Shown in pieces: positions 1 through 8,788 of a stretch of 35,695 bases of DNA. Each line of letters opens with the position of its first letter. Position 1 is the first letter of the stretch. The notes beneath the pieces were generated by a model that saw nothing but the letters and a program-made list of their open reading frames with translations, had not been told where the DNA came from and did no database searches. Source of the DNA: Actinomycetota bacterium. GTDB taxonomy: Bacteria > Actinomycetota > Acidimicrobiia > Acidimicrobiales > Ilumatobacteraceae. A program made the position numbers and the translations under genes. Location: assembly GCA_030645675.1 (NCBI GenBank), contig JAUSLQ010000211.1, positions 1 to 35,695 on the forward strand, given 5' to 3'.

Positions 1-1
1 C

Positions 2-718
2 ATTGCCCCCAGCGCCGACATGGAACTGGTGGTGCGCGGCGTCACGTTCGCCGCCGCGGGTACGGCCGGTCAGCGCTGCACCAGCCTGCGCCGCCTGATC
101 GTGCACCGCTCGCGGCTGGAGGAGGTGAACGGTCGGCTCGCTACCGCCTTCGCCAGCCTGCCGGTGGGCAGCCCGATGGACAAGAGCACGCTGGTGGGCC
201 CGCTCGTCACGTTGACGGCGCACGACCGGATGCAGGCGGCGCTGGCCACCGCACAGGCCGATGGCGGCACGGTGATCGTGGGTGGCGAGCGGCACCTGGC
301 CGATGAAGCGCCCGGCGCCGCGTACGTGCGGCCGGCGATCGTGGGGATGCCCGCACAGACGGAGATCGTCGCCACCGAGACGTTCGCCCCCGTCCTGTAC
401 GTGATGGCGTACGACGAGTTCGAGCAGGCCGTGCAACTGCAGAACGACGTGCCCCAGGGCTTGGCCAGCAGCATCTTCACGACCGACCTGCGCGAGGCCG
501 AGCGGTTCTGCAGCGCGGCCGGCAGCGACTGTGGTATCGCCAACGTCAACATCGGCCCCAGCGGCGCCGAGATCGGCGGCGCGTTCGGCGGCGAGAAGAG
601 CACCGGCGGCGGCCGCGAGAGCGGCAGCGATGCGTGGAAGGGCTACATGCGCCGGGCGACCAACACGATCAACTACAGCAACGCGCTGCCCCTGGCCCAG
701 GGAGTGGAGTTCGGCTGA
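2..718 (+). CDS. Aldehyde dehydrogenase, ALDH7 (antiquitin)-like, C-terminal part
   Basis: This gene enters from the left edge, so only about 239 codons are visible. ALDH enzymes oxidise aldehydes to acids with NAD(P)+. The catalytic cysteine lies in GTAGQRC near the start of the visible part, followed by the TSLRRLIVH stretch typical of ALDH7. The C-terminus ([13 protein letters not shown], then LPLAQG) is the hallmark ending of the ALDH7 / aminoadipate-semialdehyde dehydrogenase group, which acts in lysine catabolism. The NAD-binding half and the general-base Glu are outside the window. The substrate assignment is inference from family resemblance; the ALDH fold itself is secure. The last 19 bases, including the stop codon, are repeated 71 bp downstream. 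Confidence 0.93.
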   Translation: MAPSADMELVVRGVTFAAAGTAGQRCTSLRRLIVHRSRLEEVNGRLATAFASLPVGSPMDKSTLVGPLVTLTAHDRMQAALATAQADGGTVIVGGERHLADEAPGAAYVRPAIVGMPAQTEIVATETFAPVLYVMAYDEFEQAVQLQNDVPQGLASSIFTTDLREAERFCSAAGSDCGIANVNIGPSGAEIGGAFGGEKSTGGGRESGSDAWKGYMRRATNTINYSNALPLAQGVEFG

Positions 719-791
719 CGGGGCGGCGTAGGGGCCACGACCCCACAGCCGAACGCAACGACCAAGCAACGCGAGTGGAGTTCGGCTGACG
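702..791. repeat. 19-bp direct repeat of a gene's 3' end
   Basis: The 19-mer GAGTGGAGTTCGGCTGACG occurs at 702-720, where it encodes the last residues and stop of the aldehyde dehydrogenase, and again perfectly at 773-791 in the noncoding gap. The 52 bp between copies shows no gene. The whole 719-812 gap holds only this repeat. Confidence 0.9.
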
Positions 792-812
792 ACGACGCGG
801 CGGCGGCATTCG

Positions 813-1805
813 TCAGCCTGTTGTGGTCGTCGTGATCGCGCCGGAGTCGTCGGCAACGGCAGCCGTCACGTCGGGCAGGATGGCGATCAGCCACTCTTCT
901 GCCAACGCCGACGAGCGCGGCTCGCCGCCGATGAACACGCCGACCCAGACGTTCTCGTCGTACCAGTCGGCCTCGCAGAAGGCCCGCAAGCCAGCGTCGA
1001 CACCGATCGGGTCGGCACAGTACTGCACGATCGTGCCACCGAGGTGGGGGGTGCTCGACTCGATGGTGATGATGAACTCCGGCAGCACTCGGGAGAGGTC
1101 GTCCTCGAAGTCGTCGACGGCTTCACCCATGGCGAGGCCGATCCCGTCGCCGGCAGCATCGTCCATCCCACAGTTGATCAAGGGGAACTCGCCGTCGATG
1201 TCGGGCTGATACACGAAGTGGTACGGGTCGGTGTTGGAGCCGGCGATGGTCTGCACCACAGCCGGGCCGGCCGAGCCCAGATCCGAAATGCTTCCTGCGG
1301 GGCAGCCGTCGAGCTGCACCGAATCGCCAGAGGCAGCGTCAGCCTCACCCGTGATCGAGCGAAACTCGGCGAGCAGCGCCTCCGACGGAACGTCTGCATC
1401 GGCCGGAGCAAGCGTCGACTCGGGCACGTTCGTCGGGTTCGTCGTCGACTCGCCGACCGGGGCCAACGTCGTTACACCGGGAGTGGCGGCCGTGTCGTCG
1501 TCCTTCGTCAGCAGATACACGCCCCCGCCGATCGCCGCGGCCACGAGGACCGCGACGGCGACGATCAGCCCGGTGGGCCTCTTCGGCGCCGGGGATGGGG
1601 CCGGCGTGTACCCGGGCTGGGCGTACCCGCCGGGCCATTGCCCGGGCGCCGCCGGGTACCCGCCATTCGGCTGCTGCTGCGGGTACTGCGGCTGCTGCGG
1701 GTACTGGGGCTGCTGCTGGGGTTGCTGCGGGTACTGGGGCTGCTGCGGCTGCTGCGGCGGACCGCCGAACGGGCCGGGCGGGGGCGGAGGCGGCGCTGAC
1801 GACAT
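813..1805 (-). CDS. Membrane-anchored protein with Pro/Gln/Tyr-rich N-terminus
   Basis: 330 aa. Residues 1-75 are a low-complexity cytoplasmic tail of Pro, Gln, Tyr and Gly (repeats of PQQPQYPQQP), followed by a basic patch (KRPTG) and one transmembrane helix at about 78-100. A Thr/Pro-rich linker leads to an exported domain of about 190 residues with several cysteines (for example near DGCPAGS, INCGMDD, QYCADP and AFCEADW) that could form disulfides. This architecture is common in actinobacterial surface proteins of unknown function, and I do not recognise the outer domain. The start codon lies 6 nt after a TACTGT hexamer, which fits a leaderless transcript. It could be a lipid- or wall-sensing or stress protein, but no function is claimed. 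Confidence 0.85.
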   Translation of the reverse strand: MSSAPPPPPPGPFGGPPQQPQQPQYPQQPQQQPQYPQQPQYPQQQPNGGYPAAPGQWPGGYAQPGYTPAPSPAPKRPTGLIVAVAVLVAAAIGGGVYLLTKDDDTAATPGVTTLAPVGESTTNPTNVPESTLAPADADVPSEALLAEFRSITGEADAASGDSVQLDGCPAGSISDLGSAGPAVVQTIAGSNTDPYHFVYQPDIDGEFPLINCGMDDAAGDGIGLAMGEAVDDFEDDLSRVLPEFIITIESSTPHLGGTIVQYCADPIGVDAGLRAFCEADWYDENVWVGVFIGGEPRSSALAEEWLIAILPDVTAAVADDSGAITTTTTG

Positions 1806-1811
1806 CGCGGA

Positions 1812-1817
1812 ACAGTA
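1812..1817 (-). promoter_or_regulatory. -10 element, leaderless start
   Basis: TACTGT on the minus strand lies 6 nt before the ATG at 1805, with no Shine-Dalgarno between them. Confidence 0.5.
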
Positions 1818-1829
1818 GCCCGCGCGCGA

Positions 1830-2558
1830 TCAGCCGACTCGCCGCAGCACGCGCAGGCTGCCGGTGACACCGACCAGTTCGAAGCGGCCGCTGTCGACCG
1901 CCGGGCGGTAGATCTGCTCGTACGGCGGGCGGCCGCCGTCGGCGGGGTCGGGGAACACGTCGTGGATCGCCAGCGTGCCACCCGGTGCGACGTGCGGGGT
2001 CCAGCCCTCGTAGTCCAGACGCGCCGGCTCGTCGCCATGGCCGCCGTCGATGAACAGGAAGGCCAGCGGCGACGCCCAATGGGCGGCCACCGCGGCCGAC
2101 TGGCCCACCACAGCGAACACCACGTCTTCCAGCCCCGCGTCGTGGATGGTGTCGCGGAAGCGGGGCAGGGTGTCCATCTTGCCGGTGCGTGGGTCGACCA
2201 CGGTGGGGTCGTGGTGCTCCCAGCCGGCCTGGTTCTCCTCGCTGCCGCGGTGGTGGTCGACGGCGAACAACACCGTGCCACCGGCACGAGCCGCGCCGCC
2301 CAGCCACACCGTCGACCGGCCGCAGTACGAACCGACCTCCAGCAGCGGAAGGCCGGGCACCGCCAACGCAGCCGCGGCGGCCGCTGCGTACAACGCATCG
2401 CCTTCCTCCGGCGGCATGAAACCGGTGGCCGCCAGCGCGTGCGCGCGCAGCAGAGGATCCAGGCCGGACACGGCGCTCACGCCTCTGCTGCCGGCGGCCG
2501 CAGCCACGATTCGTCGGGCGAGGGCAGCGGCACGGGCATGGGGCGACCATAATCGCAT
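1830..2558 (-). CDS. Class I SAM-dependent methyltransferase (Methyltransf_24-like)
   Basis: About 242 aa if started at 2558. Motif I is LPLLEVGSYCGRSTVWLG, the SAM-binding glycine loop. It is followed by FAVDHH (acidic end of beta 2), FLFIDGGH (a motif typical of the Methyltransf_24/cephalosporin-hydroxylase-like group, often metal-binding) and GGTLAIHDVFPDP. The substrate is unknown. The first 45 or so residues are Arg/Ala-rich and poorly conserved-looking, so the true start could lie further in, around FMPPEEGDALYAAA. The 5' end is 2 bp from a divergent membrane glycosyltransferase-like gene; many such methyltransferases accompany glycan genes, but this link is inference. Confidence 0.85.
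   Translation of the reverse strand: MRLWSPHARAAALARRIVAAAAGSRGVSAVSGLDPLLRAHALAATGFMPPEEGDALYAAAAAAALAVPGLPLLEVGSYCGRSTVWLGGAARAGGTVLFAVDHHRGSEENQAGWEHHDPTVVDPRTGKMDTLPRFRDTIHDAGLEDVVFAVVGQSAAVAAHWASPLAFLFIDGGHGDEPARLDYEGWTPHVAPGGTLAIHDVFPDPADGGRPPYEQIYRPAVDSGRFELVGVTGSLRVLRRVG
2548..2553 (+). promoter_or_regulatory. -10 element, leaderless start
   Basis: CATAAT ends 7 nt before the GTG at 2561. It lies inside the start region of the divergent methyltransferase, so the two transcripts would begin almost back to back. Confidence 0.5.
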
Positions 2559-2560
2559 CC

Positions 2561-4078
2561 GTGATCCGGCGCGAAGGAGTGGTGCACATCTGGAGGCGGT
2601 GGCGCACGCACCTTCCGCTGGCAGCGCTGCTGGTCTTCGTTGCCGTCGTCGCGGTCCTCTTGCACCGCCGCGGTCACACCTGGGGCGACGACTTCACGCT
2701 GTACCTGCGCCAGGCTCGGAGCCTGATCGACGGCAACGTCGGGCAGATCATCTCCGACAACCACTTCAACGTCGACAACGCGGCCAAGCCCGGGTTCAGC
2801 CCGTACGTGTACCCGTGGGGCTTCCCGCTGCTGCTGGCCCCGTTCCTGCGCCTGTTCGGGCTGGACTACGGCCGGCTGAAGCTGGTGGAGGTTGCCGCGC
2901 TGTGCGTGTTCCTGTGGGGCTTCCATCAGGTGTTGCGCCGGCGGATGCAGCAGTGGCTCGCGTTCGCCGTCGTCGCCTCCCTGGGCACCACGCTGGCGTA
3001 CTTGCGGCACACCGACTCGCTGATCAGCGAGTTGCCGTACATGGCCGCGGTCGCGGTGACGCTGTGGTGGCTGGACCGCCTGCGCCGCGATCAACCGCTG
3101 GACGCGGCCACCCGCCACCAGCTGATCGCGCTGGGCCTGATGGCGAACCTGGTGTTCAACATCCGTCGCGAGGGTGTGTCCATCGTTGCCGCGATCGCGG
3201 TCGCGCAACTGCTCGACCTGCGCGGCAGGTGGCGGGAGATCGAGTGGCGCAGTGCCCAGGGATGGCACGTGGCCACACCCCTGGTGTCCTTCGCCGTCAG
3301 CGTCGGGCTGCTGCAGCTGATGTTGCCCAGCGCGCTCGCGCCGGAGTACGAGAACGCCGGGCTGCACCAGACGTGGAAGAAGCTGGGCGGCCCGTTCCGA
3401 ACCGCGTTCGCCGGGCAGCTGGGCTTCTCCGAGCTGCGCGGACTGGGGCTGCTGCTGGTGTTCCTGGTGGTGGCCGCGGGCGTGTTGGTGCGCATGCGGC
3501 GGGCTGCCGCTGATGATGCGCCGCTGCTCGTGTTCGCGGCCGGCTCGATGGTCGTCGTCGGCATGATCCCGGCCAACGCCGATCGCTACATGCTGGCCAT
3601 CACGCCGTTCGCCGTGTACTTCGCAGCGCAGGCGATCGCGGCGGTGCGCCTACCCCGCGAGGCCGGGCCGGCGCTGGCCACCGGCGTGCTCGCGGTGGTG
3701 TGCCTGGCCCACCTCACCGATCTGCCGTCGCAGGTGAGCGCAGCGCAGCGCTTCAACGATGCGGGGCGGGTGCACGACGGGCCGGAGGCCGCGTACGCGC
3801 AGGCGGCGTTCACAGCGGTGCGCACGTACACCCATCAGGACGACGTGGTCGCGTTCTTCAAGGCCCGCGCGCTCACCTTCTACACCGACCGGCGGGCGGT
3901 GCAATCGAGCCCGCTCGAGATCGTGCGCCAGCGCGCCGACTACTTCATGATGCGACGCGACAGCACGTTCAGCCAGCCGCTGGTCACCGACTCCGAAGGT
4001 GCCGCGATGGGCTGGGAGATCGTGTGGCAGGACGACAACTGGGTACTGTGGCGCTTGCCGGTGTACGGATCGGGCTGA
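2561..4078 (+). CDS. Polytopic membrane protein, GT-C glycosyltransferase-like (GT39/ArnT type)
   Basis: 505 aa with about ten hydrophobic helices. After the first helix comes an extracytoplasmic loop with GDDFTLYLRQARSLI; the paired Asp followed by a Tyr/Ala helix resembles the catalytic first loop of polyprenyl-phosphate-sugar-dependent GT-C enzymes. The C-terminal 100 residues are soluble and end in IVWQDDNWVLWRLPV. Such proteins move sugars from lipid carriers onto lipids or proteins outside the membrane. The acceptor is unknown. GTG 2561 is chosen because CATAAT lies 7 nt upstream; a GAAGGAG within the first codons is too close to the GTG at 2579 or 2582 to serve those starts well. The polytopic call is strong, the glycosyltransferase call moderate. 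Confidence 0.8.
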   Translation: MIRREGVVHIWRRWRTHLPLAALLVFVAVVAVLLHRRGHTWGDDFTLYLRQARSLIDGNVGQIISDNHFNVDNAAKPGFSPYVYPWGFPLLLAPFLRLFGLDYGRLKLVEVAALCVFLWGFHQVLRRRMQQWLAFAVVASLGTTLAYLRHTDSLISELPYMAAVAVTLWWLDRLRRDQPLDAATRHQLIALGLMANLVFNIRREGVSIVAAIAVAQLLDLRGRWREIEWRSAQGWHVATPLVSFAVSVGLLQLMLPSALAPEYENAGLHQTWKKLGGPFRTAFAGQLGFSELRGLGLLLVFLVVAAGVLVRMRRAAADDAPLLVFAAGSMVVVGMIPANADRYMLAITPFAVYFAAQAIAAVRLPREAGPALATGVLAVVCLAHLTDLPSQVSAAQRFNDAGRVHDGPEAAYAQAAFTAVRTYTHQDDVVAFFKARALTFYTDRRAVQSSPLEIVRQRADYFMMRRDSTFSQPLVTDSEGAAMGWEIVWQDDNWVLWRLPVYGSG

Positions 4079-4086
4079 CGGCCTGC

Positions 4087-4092
4087 GACAAT
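4087..4092 (+). promoter_or_regulatory. Possible -10 element before tesB
   Basis: GACAAT is 9 nt upstream of the ATG at 4102, inside the 23-bp gap after the preceding gene. It is a weaker match than the TANNNT cases, and co-transcription with the upstream gene is equally possible. Confidence 0.3.
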
Positions 4093-4101
4093 GCACGCTG
4101 C

Positions 4102-4953
4102 ATGACTGCGCTCGATCAACTCGTCAACCTGCTCGATCTGGAAGCGATCGAGGTGAACCTCTTCCGCGGCGTCTCGCCCGATGAAAGCCGGCAACGTGTG
4201 TTCGGGGGCCAGGTGGCCGGCCAGGCACTGGTGGCGGCCACGCGCACGGTGGAGCCCGGGCGCCACGTGCACTCGTTGCACGCCTACTTCCTGCGCCCCG
4301 GCGACCCGGCCGTGCCCATCGTGTACGAAGTCGATCGCATCCGCGACGGCAAGAGCTTCAGCACCCGCAGAGTGGTGGCCATCCAGCACGGCCGGGCGAT
4401 CTTCAACCTGCAGACCAGCTTCCACATCCCCGAGGACGGGCTGGACTACCAACTGCCGGTGCCGCTCGACGTGCCGACGGCCGAATCGCTGCCCGACTTC
4501 AAGACCCGCATGCTGCCGTACAAGGATCGTCTCGGCGAGTTGTACGACCGCCCGCGGCCCATCGATGTGCGATACGTCGATCACGATCCGTTCGCCCGCC
4601 AGGGAAACCCTGCATCCGGCCAGCGGGTGTGGTTGCGGGCCGACGGCGTGCTGCCCGACGACCCCACGCTGCACGCGTGCATCGTCACCTACGCCAGCGA
4701 CATGACGCTGCTCGACACCACGCTGCTGCCCTTCGGCATGTCGTGGGAAACGCCCGGCACACAGATGGCCAGCCTCGACCATGCGATGTGGTTCCACCGG
4801 CCCTTCCGAGCCGACGACTGGCTGCTCTACGACCAGGCCTCGGTGTCCACCCACGGCGCCCGCGGGCTGGCCGGGGGGAACATCTTCACGGCCTCCGGTG
4901 CGCTGGCGGTGACGGTGGTGCAAGAGGGCCTGGTACGGGTCGAGCGGCCGTGA
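4102..4953 (+). CDS. tesB: Acyl-CoA thioesterase II
   Basis: 283 aa, the normal TesB length, with the double hotdog fold. It hydrolyses acyl-CoA to free fatty acid and CoA in the cytoplasm. Visible hallmarks are RVFGGQVAGQAL and HSLHAYFLRPGD in the N-terminal hotdog, FSTRRVVAIQHG, and SLDHAMWFHRPFRADDWLLY in the C-terminal hotdog. The last contains the Asp equivalent to the catalytic Asp204 of E. coli TesB, and a VQEG near the end carries the catalytic Gln. The last codons overlap the next gene by 4 bp (GTGA), so the two are translationally coupled, although no metabolic link is evident. Confidence 0.96.
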   Translation: MTALDQLVNLLDLEAIEVNLFRGVSPDESRQRVFGGQVAGQALVAATRTVEPGRHVHSLHAYFLRPGDPAVPIVYEVDRIRDGKSFSTRRVVAIQHGRAIFNLQTSFHIPEDGLDYQLPVPLDVPTAESLPDFKTRMLPYKDRLGELYDRPRPIDVRYVDHDPFARQGNPASGQRVWLRADGVLPDDPTLHACIVTYASDMTLLDTTLLPFGMSWETPGTQMASLDHAMWFHRPFRADDWLLYDQASVSTHGARGLAGGNIFTASGALAVTVVQEGLVRVERP

Positions 4954-6257
4954 GACGGCGCCCTGTCGCGGCAGGTGCCGCCGCCCTGGTGGTGCTGGCG
5001 ACCGTGGCCGCCGCGTGCACTGACGACACCCCGGCGGTGCAGCCCGGGCCCAGCGTCACGTTCGTGACGGCAGCACCCACCGCCCAGCCCGATGGTAGCG
5101 AGCCGAGCACCACCGAGCCGTCGAGCACCGAGCCCGACACCGAGCCCGACACCGAGCCTGACACCAGGCCGGCCACTGCGCCGCCAGGCCCGCCCAGCAG
5201 CGACCAGATCGTGCTGACGCCGTTGGTCGGAGGACTGACCAAGCCGGTACAGGTGGCGTGGCGCGCCGGCGACCCCGCCCTGTACGTCGTGCAGCAGGAC
5301 GGCTACATCGTCCCCGTGCGCGACGGGCAGGCCGGCGCCGCCGTGCTCGACGTGCACCAGCTGCTCTCCAACGGCAACGAGCAGGGCCTGCTGGGCCTGG
5401 CGTTCCACCCCTCGTTGCCGCTCGCTTACGTCAACTACACCGACCGCTCGGGCACCACGGTGATCGCCGAGTACGCGGTGGCCGACGACGGCACGTTCGA
5501 CGCCGCCTCGGCCCGCGAAGTGCTGACCGTCGACCAGCCGTACTCCAACCACAACGGTGGCGGTGTGGTGTTCGGGCCCGACGGGCTGCTGTACATCGGC
5601 ATGGGCGACGGAGGCTCGGCCAACGACCCCGAGCGGCGCTCGCTGAACGCCGGCCAGTTGCTGGGCAAGCTCCTGCGCATCGACCCCGTGGCCTCGGGCG
5701 GCCAGCCGTACACGGTGCCGGCCGACAACCCGTTCGTCGGCGTGGCCGGCGCCCGGCCCGAGATCTGGGCGGTGGGCCTGCGCAACCCGTGGCGGTTCAG
5801 CTTCGACAGTGCCACCGGCGACCTGTGGATCGCCGACGTGGGCCAGGGCGCGTGGGAGGAGGTGGACGTCGCCTGGGCCACTGACGGCGTCGGTGCCGGC
5901 CGGGGCATGAACTTCGGCTGGAGCGCGTTCGAAGGCACGCATCGCTTCAACGACGACCAGCCGGCCGACGGGGCCACTCCCCCGGTGCACGAGTACCCGC
6001 ACGGCGGTGAGGGCTGCTCGGTCAGCGGAGGTGCCATGTACCGCGGCGACACCATCGCCACGATGGCGGGCTGGTTCGTGTTCGCCGACTACTGCAGCGG
6101 CAACGTGTGGGCGCTGCAGACCGCGCCCGGCGCCGCCACCCCGGTCGTGCTGTTGGCCACGCAGGGCAACATCAGTGCGGTGAGCGGCGGCCCCGACGGC
6201 GAGGTGTACGTCGCCGATCACAGCGGCGGCACCATCTACCGCATCGACCCGGCGTAG
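4950..6257 (+). CDS. Lipoprotein PQQ-type sugar dehydrogenase (glucose/sorbosone dehydrogenase family)
   Basis: 435 aa from the GTG that overlaps the tesB stop. The N-terminus is a lipoprotein signal: basic RRR, a hydrophobic core, and a lipobox ending TVAAAC with Cys23. Residues 24-85 are a Thr/Pro/Glu-rich linker with tandem EPDT repeats. The rest is a six-bladed propeller with family motifs EQGLLGLAFHP, NHNGGGVVFGPDG, IGMGDGGSAND, AVGLRNPWRFSFD and LWIADVGQ. The family includes soluble aldose dehydrogenases that use PQQ and relatives of unknown substrate. The His in SNHNGGG is at the place of the usual catalytic His. No PQQ biosynthesis genes are in view, so cofactor use is unproven. Confidence 0.92.
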   Translation: MRRRPVAAGAAALVVLATVAAACTDDTPAVQPGPSVTFVTAAPTAQPDGSEPSTTEPSSTEPDTEPDTEPDTRPATAPPGPPSSDQIVLTPLVGGLTKPVQVAWRAGDPALYVVQQDGYIVPVRDGQAGAAVLDVHQLLSNGNEQGLLGLAFHPSLPLAYVNYTDRSGTTVIAEYAVADDGTFDAASAREVLTVDQPYSNHNGGGVVFGPDGLLYIGMGDGGSANDPERRSLNAGQLLGKLLRIDPVASGGQPYTVPADNPFVGVAGARPEIWAVGLRNPWRFSFDSATGDLWIADVGQGAWEEVDVAWATDGVGAGRGMNFGWSAFEGTHRFNDDQPADGATPPVHEYPHGGEGCSVSGGAMYRGDTIATMAGWFVFADYCSGNVWALQTAPGAATPVVLLATQGNISAVSGGPDGEVYVADHSGGTIYRIDPA

Positions 6258-6265
6258 CCAGGCTG

Positions 6266-6279
6266 CCGTGGCGCCACGG
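6266..6279. terminator. Bidirectional hairpin between convergent genes
   Basis: CCGTGGCGCCACGG is a perfect 14-bp palindrome in the 24-bp gap between the convergent sugar dehydrogenase and RNB genes. It has no T tract. Confidence 0.45.
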
Positions 6280-6281
6280 GT

Positions 6282-7664
6282 TCACGAGACGCGCTGGAAC
6301 TCCACGGTGCGCTGCTCGGGGTCGGCGCGCACCAGCTTCACGCGCATCTCGTCGCCTGGGCGCACGCCGTGCGCCTTCACCTTGGCCACCACCGCCACCG
6401 CGCTCAGCTGGATGCGAGTGGCTTCCTCGTCGTCGTCGACCACGATCGCGTCGAAGCTCTCGCCTTCGCGCCCGTGCAGCATCACGGCCTCGGCGAGGTC
6501 GATGACTGCCCGATCGATGCGCGAGCCGACGGTGTCGGCGCGCTCCATCGCCGCGGGCAGCTTCGGCAACGCAGCCACCACATGGTCGGGCACCGGCTTG
6601 CCGTTGGCGATGGCCAGCGCGGTCTGCACCACGTAGCGATCGGCCAGCCGGCGCAGGGGTGCGGTGGCATGGGCGTAGGTGGCGGCCATCGCCGCATGCC
6701 ACGGCGTGACGCCCGCAGCGAAGGGCACGTAGTCGGCCCCACGGCCGGCGCGGCGCACGGCCATGATGAACGCCGCGTGCGTCGGCACGTTGGGGTCCAG
6801 CGTGCGGCTGAACGTCTCCAGCGTGGCCTCCGCGGGCCAGCGCAGCCCGAAGGCGCGGGCCGTGTGGCGCAGGCGGGCGACAGCCCGTTCGTCGGGTTCG
6901 GCCATCACGCGGAACAGGCCCGTACCGGCCAGCTGCATCGCCTGCGCCACGGCCAGGTTGGTGGCCAGCGACATCGCCGCGTTCTGCGACTCGGTGGCAA
7001 GGCGCGGGCGGAAGCTCAGCTGGTACCCGCCGTTGTTGCGTTCCACCACCTGCTCGGGTGGCTCCAGCCTGGCCGCGCCGCGGGCCTCCTCGGCGGCCTG
7101 CACCCGGCGCGAGAGCTCGTCGAACTCGGCCGGCAGTTCGTGTGCCGCGACGGTGTCGTAGGCCAGCTTCGCTCGGCTGTGGATGATGGCCCGCTCGGCG
7201 CCGTCGAGCACGGCGTTGCCGTCGGTGCCCACGCGCACGTGGAACACCACCGCCGGGCGCGGCCCGTCGGGAAGCAGGCTGGCCGCCCCTTCGGCCAACG
7301 CCGGCGGGTAGAGGCCGGCCTTGCCGTCGGGCAGGTACAACGTGGAGCCACGCAGCCAGGCCTCGGTGTCCAGCGGGTCGCCGTCGTGCACGAACCACGC
7401 CACGTCGGCGATCGCGTAGTGCAGCAGCAGAGCGTCGCCGGAGCGAGAGATGGCGAACGCCTGGTCGAGGTCGGTGCTGGTGGCCGGATCGAGCGTGACG
7501 AACTCCCAGTCGGTGCGATCGGCGTGCTCCGTGGGCGGCCGGCGGGCGGCGGCGTCGGCCGCGGCCAGCACCTCGGGCGGGAACGCCTGCGGCACGGTGT
7601 ACTGCCGGCGGATGGCTGCCAGCCCGGAGCCGAGGACGTGGTCGTGATCGTTCAGCGATCGCAT
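6282..7664 (-). CDS. RNB-domain ribonuclease (RNase II/R family), short form
   Basis: 460 aa. RNase II/R enzymes are processive 3'-5' exoribonucleases. The catalytic block is visible at about residues 50-90: TLDPATSTDLDQAFAIS (metal-binding Asp residues) and HYAIADVAWFV, followed by RGSTLYLPDG. Further on are NGGYQLSFRPRL, VPFAAGVTPWHAAMAATYAHATAPLRRLADR (RNB C-terminal box with the conserved TSPLRR-like motif, here TAPLRR), and a C-terminal segment that may be an S1-like domain. It lacks the N-terminal cold-shock domains of full RNase R, as is usual for this actinobacterial subfamily. The ATG is 7 nt after TACAGT. Confidence 0.93.
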   Translation of the reverse strand: MRSLNDHDHVLGSGLAAIRRQYTVPQAFPPEVLAAADAAARRPPTEHADRTDWEFVTLDPATSTDLDQAFAISRSGDALLLHYAIADVAWFVHDGDPLDTEAWLRGSTLYLPDGKAGLYPPALAEGAASLLPDGPRPAVVFHVRVGTDGNAVLDGAERAIIHSRAKLAYDTVAAHELPAEFDELSRRVQAAEEARGAARLEPPEQVVERNNGGYQLSFRPRLATESQNAAMSLATNLAVAQAMQLAGTGLFRVMAEPDERAVARLRHTARAFGLRWPAEATLETFSRTLDPNVPTHAAFIMAVRRAGRGADYVPFAAGVTPWHAAMAATYAHATAPLRRLADRYVVQTALAIANGKPVPDHVVAALPKLPAAMERADTVGSRIDRAVIDLAEAVMLHGREGESFDAIVVDDDEEATRIQLSAVAVVAKVKAHGVRPGDEMRVKLVRADPEQRTVEFQRVS

Positions 7665-7671
7665 CGGCCGG

Positions 7672-7677
7672 ACTGTA
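7672..7677 (-). promoter_or_regulatory. -10 element, leaderless start
   Basis: TACAGT on the minus strand, 7 nt before the ATG at 7664. Confidence 0.5.
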
Positions 7678-7733
7678 CCGCCGCCCCGACAGCGCCGTGC
7701 CCCATCACCCCGCCGAACTCGAGTCGGTCAGTA

Positions 7734-7766
7734 GAACTTGAGTTTGCGGCTCGCGAACTCAAGTTC
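7734..7766. terminator. Strong hairpin downstream of mreB
   Basis: GAACTTGAGTTTGCG (7734-7748), a 3-nt loop GCT, and CGCGAACTCAAGTTC (7752-7766) form a 15-bp stem with one mismatch (G-T wobble). It begins 15 bp after the mreB stop on the minus strand. There is no T run, so it may act as a mRNA-stabilising or rho-assisted end. The related 8-bp palindrome ACTCGAGT lies just beyond it. Confidence 0.6.
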
Positions 7767-7780
7767 GCCGAGGGGTGGGG

Positions 7781-8785
7781 TCATCGGCGGGCGCCCATGA
7801 ACATGCCCTTCAGCGCGTCGTAGTGCTCGATGCAGTGACCAGCACCCATCACGACGGCTTCCAGGGGCATGTTGCTCATGCGCACCGGTACCTGCGTTTC
7901 CTTCTCGATGCGCTGGGCCAGCCCGCGCAGCAGGCCCCCACCGCCCACCAGGTACATGCCGCGTACCAGGAAGTCCTGCGCCAGCTCGGGGGGCGCCTTC
8001 GCCAGGCAGCGCACCACCGAGGCGATGATGCTGCTGACCACGTCGTCGATCGCGAACCGGATCTCCTCCGGCGTCAGCACCACCGTCTTGGGCAGGCCGG
8101 TCATCAGGTCGCGGCCACGCACCTCGGCCTGGCTCTCGTCGTCGGTGACCGCGGCCGAACCGATGGCCACCTTCACTTCTTCTGCAGTGCGCTCGCCGAT
8201 GGCGATGCCGTGCTCGCGCCGCACGTACGCCTGGATGGAGGCGTCGATGTCGAACGAGCCGACGCGCACCGCCTCCAGCGCGACGATGCCGCCGAGGCTG
8301 ATGACAGCAGTCTCGCTGGTGCCGCCGCCGATGTCGATGACCATGTTGCCCACTGGCTCGTCGATCGGCAGGTCGGCACCGATGGCCGCGGCCATCGGCT
8401 GTTCGATGAGTTGCGCATCGGCAGCACCGGCACGGCGGGCAGCGTCGGTGACCGCGCGGCGCTCGACCTCGGTGATGGCCGAGGGCACGCAGATGACCAC
8501 CTTCGGCCGGGTGAACCGACTGACGCCGACGCGCTGCAGCAACAGGCGGATCATGCGCTCGGTGATCTCGAAGTCGGTGATGGCGCCGCCGCGCAGCGGG
8601 CGCACCGCCACGATGTAGCCGGGCGTGCGGCCGATCATCTGCCATGCCTCGCGACCGGTGGCCAGCACCTCACCCGTCTGCCGGTTGAGCGCGATGACGG
8701 AGGGCTCGTTCAGCACGATGCCCTTGCCCTTCATGTAGACCAGCGTGTTGGCCGTGCCCAGATCGATCGCGAGGTCGCGTGCCAT
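7781..8785 (-). CDS. mreB: Rod-shape/actin-like protein MreB
   Basis: 334 aa, normal MreB length. MreB polymerises on the inner membrane and guides wall synthesis. The actin/Hsp70 ATPase motifs are present: phosphate 1 DLAIDLGTANTLVY, connect 1 (QPMAAAIGADLPI), phosphate 2 VIDIGGGTSETAVIS, and adenosine MYLVGGGGLLRGL. The start is 3 bp after the upstream 69-aa gene's stop. Unlike the standard arrangement, no mreC or mreD follows; a hairpin lies downstream instead. Upstream genes are moaE and a small membrane protein, so the operon is unusual. It could be an Mbl-type paralogue, which sequence alone cannot separate. Confidence 0.96.
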   Translation of the reverse strand: MARDLAIDLGTANTLVYMKGKGIVLNEPSVIALNRQTGEVLATGREAWQMIGRTPGYIVAVRPLRGGAITDFEITERMIRLLLQRVGVSRFTRPKVVICVPSAITEVERRAVTDAARRAGAADAQLIEQPMAAAIGADLPIDEPVGNMVIDIGGGTSETAVISLGGIVALEAVRVGSFDIDASIQAYVRREHGIAIGERTAEEVKVAIGSAAVTDDESQAEVRGRDLMTGLPKTVVLTPEEIRFAIDDVVSSIIASVVRCLAKAPPELAQDFLVRGMYLVGGGGLLRGLAQRIEKETQVPVRMSNMPLEAVVMGAGHCIEHYDALKGMFMGARR

Positions 8786-8788
8786 CGA

